In this document: positions 4,416 through 6,113 of the stretch, in pieces
Numbering within the stretch: the first letter of the stretch is position 1
Layout of the letters: each line of letters starts with the position of its first letter
DNA from: Campylobacteraceae bacterium
GTDB taxonomy: Bacteria > Campylobacterota > Campylobacteria > Campylobacterales > Sulfurovaceae
NCBI GenBank assembly: GCA_027023325.1
Contig: JALVVQ010000315.1
Span: 1-6,113 of the forward strand
DNA: 6,113 nt
Reading direction: 5' to 3'
Notes under the pieces: model-generated
Told to the model about the DNA's origin: nothing
The model's input: the letters and a program-made list of their open reading frames with translations, nothing else
The model's database searches: none
Program-made: the position numbers and the translations under genes

Positions 4416-6113
4416 CTACGATCTAGTACGCTGCTTTTGCTGCATTTTGATGTAGACATGGATGATTTCCAGTGCTGCCGGAGTGACACCGGAGATCTGT
4501 GAAGCAGTAAAGAGCGTAGGCGGTGTCGCTATCTCCAGCTTCTCTACGATCTCGTTACTCAGTCCCGAAATATGGGCATAACAAAAATCTTGAGGAATCT
4601 TTATTTTTAACATCTCCTCCATCTTGAGGATTTGCCTTTGCTGCTTTTCGATATATCGGCTATATTTGGCTTCTATCAATACCTGCTCTATCACCGCATC
4701 GCTGTATGGCTCAAACTCAGGCAGCAAGGCACACAACTTCTCTCTATCAAAATCGCCTCTTCCGATCACATCGACCCAGCAGGTACGGTCATTGATCTTG
4801 ACGGCACCGATAGCAGAGAGCTTGTCCAAAAATACCTTGGTAGGTGTCACATACTCTGTCTTGAGAAACTGTAATGCCTCTGCAATCTGCTGCTTTTTCT
4901 GCTCTACTTTTTGGATATAGGTATTTGTCAACAAGCCCAGCGCTGCACCGTAATGAGAGAGTCTCATATCGGCATTGTCTTCACGCAGGAGCAGTCGATA
5001 CTCTGCACGGGAAGTAAACATACGGTAAGGTTCCTTGGTACCCTTGGTCACCAAATCATCGATCATCACCCCAATATACGCCTCATCACGCCCCAGCACA
5101 AAAGGCTCTTCTTCACGCAGACTCTTCACTGCATTGATCCCTGCCATCAGACCCTGTGCTGCCGCCTCTTCGTAGCCCGTGGTGCCATTGATCTGCCCTG
5201 CACAGTAGAGCCCTGATACCTTCTTGGTCTCTAGTGTATGTCGCAACTCTGTAGGCTGGATATAGTCATACTCGATCGCATAGCCATAGCGTACAATCTT
5301 GGCCTGCTCCATCCCCTCTACTGAACGCACCATCTCCAGCTGTACATCGGTGGGAAGAGAGGTGCTCATGCCGTTGATATAGTACTCCGTCGCATCCATC
5401 GTCTGTGGCTCGACAAAGATCTGATGTCTGGGACGGTCTCTAAATCGACTGATCTTGTCCTCGATACTGGGACAGTAGCGAGGTCCCACGCCTTCGATCT
5501 GACCTGAGAAAAGTGGCGCTCTGTCAAAGTTGCTCTCAATGATCTCGTGTGTGGTCTCATTGGTATAGGCGATATAACACGGTAGCTGCTTGGGTGCAAA
5601 CGACGCTCTGTCTGTACGAAAAGAGAAAGGAATCGGAGGGATATCCCCTGGCTGTGCCTCCATCTGTGAGATATCCACGGAGCTCACATCGATACGGGCA
5701 CAAGTACCGGTCTTGAGCCGTCCGATATCAAAGCCTAGACTACGCATGGACTGTGCCAGCTCGACAGAGGGTAGTTCCCCTTGCCTGCCCGCCACCTGCT
5801 GCTTATCACCGATATGGATAAGCCCATTGAGAAAAGTACCTGCGGTGATGATCACTTTGGGAGCATAGTAGAGATTGCCCAGCTGCGTCGTAACACCTTT
5901 GACCACACCCTCCTCTACGATGAGTTCATGGGCAATCTCTTGCTTGACATCGAGATTGGGTGTATTGAGTACTACATTGCGCATATAGATACGGTAGGCG
6001 TCCATATCGATCTGTGCCCTAGAACCTCGCACAGCAGGGCCTTTGGAGGCATTGAGCGTACGAAACTGTATCCCAGTCGCATCCGTACACAACCCCATCT
6101 CGCCACCTAGTGC
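4416..6113 (-). CDS. mnmG: tRNA uridine 5-carboxymethylaminomethyl modification enzyme MnmG, partial (N-terminus off the right edge)
   Basis: MnmG (GidA) is a cytoplasmic FAD protein. With the GTPase MnmE it installs the carboxymethylaminomethyl (or aminomethyl) group at C5 of the wobble uridine in certain tRNAs. The frame is open to the right edge, giving 565 visible residues. The five codons before the first visible Met read ALGGE, which matches the ALGG segment of MnmG, so that Met is internal. By comparison with E. coli MnmG, about 65 residues are missing, including the N-terminal GxGxxG FAD site. Visible landmarks, counted from the internal Met at 6098, are FRTLNASKGPAVR (12-24), GRLKTGT (126-132), GPRYCPSIEDK (205-215, with the conserved Cys at 209), GQINGTTGYEEAAAQG (301-316) and EPYRMFTSRAEYRL (356-369). 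The C-terminal helical domain that binds MnmE and tRNA follows, with HISGLSNEI and ISGVTPAAL. No frameshift or missing landmark is seen. Confidence 0.97.
   Translation of the reverse strand, partial: ALGGEMGLCTDATGIQFRTLNASKGPAVRGSRAQIDMDAYRIYMRNVVLNTPNLDVKQEIAHELIVEEGVVKGVTTQLGNLYYAPKVIITAGTFLNGLIHIGDKQQVAGRQGELPSVELAQSMRSLGFDIGRLKTGTCARIDVSSVDISQMEAQPGDIPPIPFSFRTDRASFAPKQLPCYIAYTNETTHEIIESNFDRAPLFSGQIEGVGPRYCPSIEDKISRFRDRPRHQIFVEPQTMDATEYYINGMSTSLPTDVQLEMVRSVEGMEQAKIVRYGYAIEYDYIQPTELRHTLETKKVSGLYCAGQINGTTGYEEAAAQGLMAGINAVKSLREEEPFVLGRDEAYIGVMIDDLVTKGTKEPYRMFTSRAEYRLLLREDNADMRLSHYGAALGLLTNTYIQKVEQKKQQIAEALQFLKTEYVTPTKVFLDKLSAIGAVKINDRTCWVDVIGRGDFDREKLCALLPEFEPYSDAVIEQVLIEAKYSRYIEKQQRQILKMEEMLKIKIPQDFCYAHISGLSNEIVEKLEIATPPTLFTASQISGVTPAALEIIHVYIKMQQKQRTRS

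Noticed and set aside
5366..5599. 77-codon same-strand frame inside mnmG
   Set aside because: It overlaps the conserved MnmG core in another frame and is rich in Arg and Ser, as expected for a frame-shifted shadow.
1..6113. CRISPR array, integrase, transposase, phage or defence genes
   Set aside because: No regularly spaced repeats and no such protein motifs were seen. All long frames are housekeeping or respiratory genes.

Overview
The window reads as a piece of a Campylobacterota (epsilonproteobacterial) chromosome, most like the sulfur- or hydrogen-oxidising Sulfurovum/Sulfurimonas-type lineages. This is inferred from the protein content. The bc complex has a Rieske protein with a Tat signal, a one-piece cytochrome b, and a cytochrome c1 subunit carrying two CxxCH haem sites, which is the arrangement known from Helicobacter, Campylobacter and relatives. 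GC content is moderate and the spacers are AT-rich. The genus is not proven, since no search could be run.

Every gene I can support lies on the minus strand. In transcription order (high to low coordinate) the window starts inside mnmG, a tRNA uridine modification enzyme whose roughly first 65 residues lie beyond the right edge. A 132-bp AT-rich spacer follows, holding a 35-bp near-perfect palindrome and a TATAAT box. Then comes the compact petA-petB-petC operon (Rieske protein, cytochrome b, dihaem cytochrome c). Its genes are separated by 9 bp and then overlap by 1 bp.

After petC comes a 363-bp stretch without a convincing gene. It holds a cluster of potential hairpins, an A/C-rich tract (minus strand) with an imperfect 22-bp direct repeat, a short heptamer tandem repeat, and at its far end a good promoter for moaA. 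MoaA is the radical-SAM enzyme of molybdenum cofactor synthesis. Just after moaA, an extended -10 promoter and a Shine-Dalgarno site lead into the first 42 codons of a small protein that resembles a toxin-antitoxin antitoxin. It is cut by the left edge.

The petABC products form one membrane complex. It takes electrons from the quinol pool (menaquinol in this phylum, from established knowledge) and passes them through the Rieske cluster to the c haems and on to periplasmic cytochrome c and terminal oxidases. moaA and mnmG are unrelated neighbours in cofactor and tRNA metabolism.

I found no new multi-gene system. The parts that remain unexplained are the structured spacer after petC (about 1227-1518), the palindrome at the petABC promoter, and the identity of the truncated small gene at the left edge.
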